From positions 1-6,216 of the forward strand of contig JAHDDN010000330.1 in NCBI GenBank assembly GCA_020629335.1: a stretch of 6,216 nucleotides of DNA. The letters are read 5' to 3'. Positions 5,707 to 6,216 of the stretch are shown in pieces (position 1 is the first letter of the stretch; each line of letters begins with the position of its first letter). The notes beneath the pieces were generated by a model that did no database searches, was not told where the DNA came from, and was given only the letters and a program-made list of their open reading frames with translations. Made by a program: the position numbers and the translations under genes. This DNA is from Chitinophagales bacterium. GTDB lineage: Bacteria > Bacteroidota > Bacteroidia > Chitinophagales > UBA2359.

Positions 5707-6216
5707 TTAATGTTGTATTACAATTCTTTTGATGGTGTTATACTTACCACTAATTAACTGTAGGAAGTAAATGCCATTGTTGAAATCTTTAGTGCTTAAA
5801 TTATTTTGTGCCTGATTTAGTTGACCTTTATCTATGAGTTGGCCTTTCGAGTTAAATAAATGATAGTGGTAAAATTCATTGGTGTTGGTTTGGATTTGTA
5901 TCATTTGATTTGCTGGATTGGGATATACTTGTAAGTCAGTATTTGAAAAGTTTTGTACATCTGTTATTGTGTTAATTGTTTGGGTATAAGTAGAAGTGTC
6001 ATCACAGACGGTGGCGGTGAGTGTGACTTCGTAAGTCCCCCCCTCTTCGTAGATGTGTATTGGATTGATCTCCGTAGAGGTGTTTCCATCCCCAAAATTC
6101 CAAAGGAACTGCCCGCCATCTATGCTATCGGGATATACGTATTGACTGACGTTATTGAAGCTAGCTGCGAGATCGTTCATTTCTACATCAAAGGCTGCTT
6201 CAGGTAAATCAATTAA
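5707..6216 (-). CDS. T9SS-secreted protein with PKD domain and type A sorting domain, C-terminal part (N-terminus beyond window edge)
   Basis: The frame is open from the right edge to the TAA at 5709-5707, giving 169 visible residues. A Met codon ends at 6180, but the preceding 12 codons are open and belong to the first PKD strand (AAFDVEMNDLAASFNNVS), so it is not the start. Residues about 8-83 form a PKD domain with FLWNFGDGNTST, NPIHIYEEGGTYEVTLTATV and C71. After a short linker, a T9SS sorting domain has LQVYPNPANQM (YPNP 98-101), LFNSKGQLIDKGQL, NNGIYFLQL and the basic end IKRIVIQH. In such proteins PKD domains are Ig-like spacers or adhesive modules; any catalytic part would lie upstream, outside the window. 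All six Lys/Arg are in the sorting domain, with none in the first 123 residues. A run of seven G (coding strand, 6043-6037) encodes the EEGG turn. Termination may use the hairpin at 5604-5635. Confidence 0.9.
   Translation of the reverse strand, partial: LIDLPEAAFDVEMNDLAASFNNVSQYVYPDSIDGGQFLWNFGDGNTSTEINPIHIYEEGGTYEVTLTATVCDDTSTYTQTINTITDVQNFSNTDLQVYPNPANQMIQIQTNTNEFYHYHLFNSKGQLIDKGQLNQAQNNLSTKDFNNGIYFLQLISGKYNTIKRIVIQH

Noticed and set aside
5690..5711. ATTAAAT / ATTTAAT inverted repeat as a terminator of the minus-strand gene ending at 5707
   Set aside because: The stem is only seven A-T pairs, overlaps the stop codon, and no T-run follows on the minus strand. The hairpin at 5604-5635 is a better candidate.
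5707..6180. Met codon at 6180 as the start of the right-edge secreted protein
   Set aside because: The 12 codons before it are open and complete the first PKD strand. Starting there would leave no signal peptide and half a domain.
5953..6207. 84-codon plus-strand ORF
   Set aside because: It is antisense to the PKD/T9SS gene, whose domain content is clear, so this is a shadow.

Overview
The window is AT-rich DNA that looks like a free-living, probably marine or aquatic, Bacteroidota genome (Saprospiria-like is a guess). The evidence is two proteins with type IX secretion (T9SS) C-terminal sorting domains, Bacteroidota-type Ig-like and PKD modules, and weak or absent Shine-Dalgarno sequences. 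No mobile element, CRISPR array, tRNA or rRNA was seen.

Layout from left to right. (1) Positions 1-479, plus strand: the 3' part of truA (tRNA pseudouridine synthase A), whose start lies outside the window. (2) Positions 466-5034, minus strand: a complete 1522-residue secreted modular protein that starts at GTG. It has a signal peptide, then PKD-like modules interleaved with seven cadherin-like/Big_9-type repeats, then a T9SS type A sorting domain. It meets truA tail-to-tail with a 14-nt overlap. (3) Positions 5035-5706: about 670 bp without a large gene. This holds candidate minus-strand promoters, several inverted repeats, a tiny 25-codon plus-strand ORF (or small structured RNA) that ends in a very good intrinsic terminator, and a short GC-richer segment that resembles a dispersed intergenic repeat. 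(4) Positions 5707-6216, minus strand: the C-terminal part of a second T9SS cargo protein, with a PKD domain and a sorting domain, running off the right edge.

The most striking observation is compositional. Between its signal peptide and its sorting domain, the large protein has only nine Lys/Arg residues against roughly 270 Asp/Glu (hand count). It includes runs of 320 and 613 residues with no Lys or Arg at all. The neighbouring T9SS protein has the same property: its first 123 visible residues contain no Lys or Arg, and all its basic residues are in the sorting domain. A second regularity is a conserved six-cysteine pattern in three PKD-like units of the large protein, and a Cys pair at the end of each Ig-like repeat.

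No functional link between truA and the surface proteins is evident. The two secreted proteins share export route and strand but are separated by the intergenic region, so they are probably independent transcription units. No enzyme, toxin or defence domain was recognised in either.
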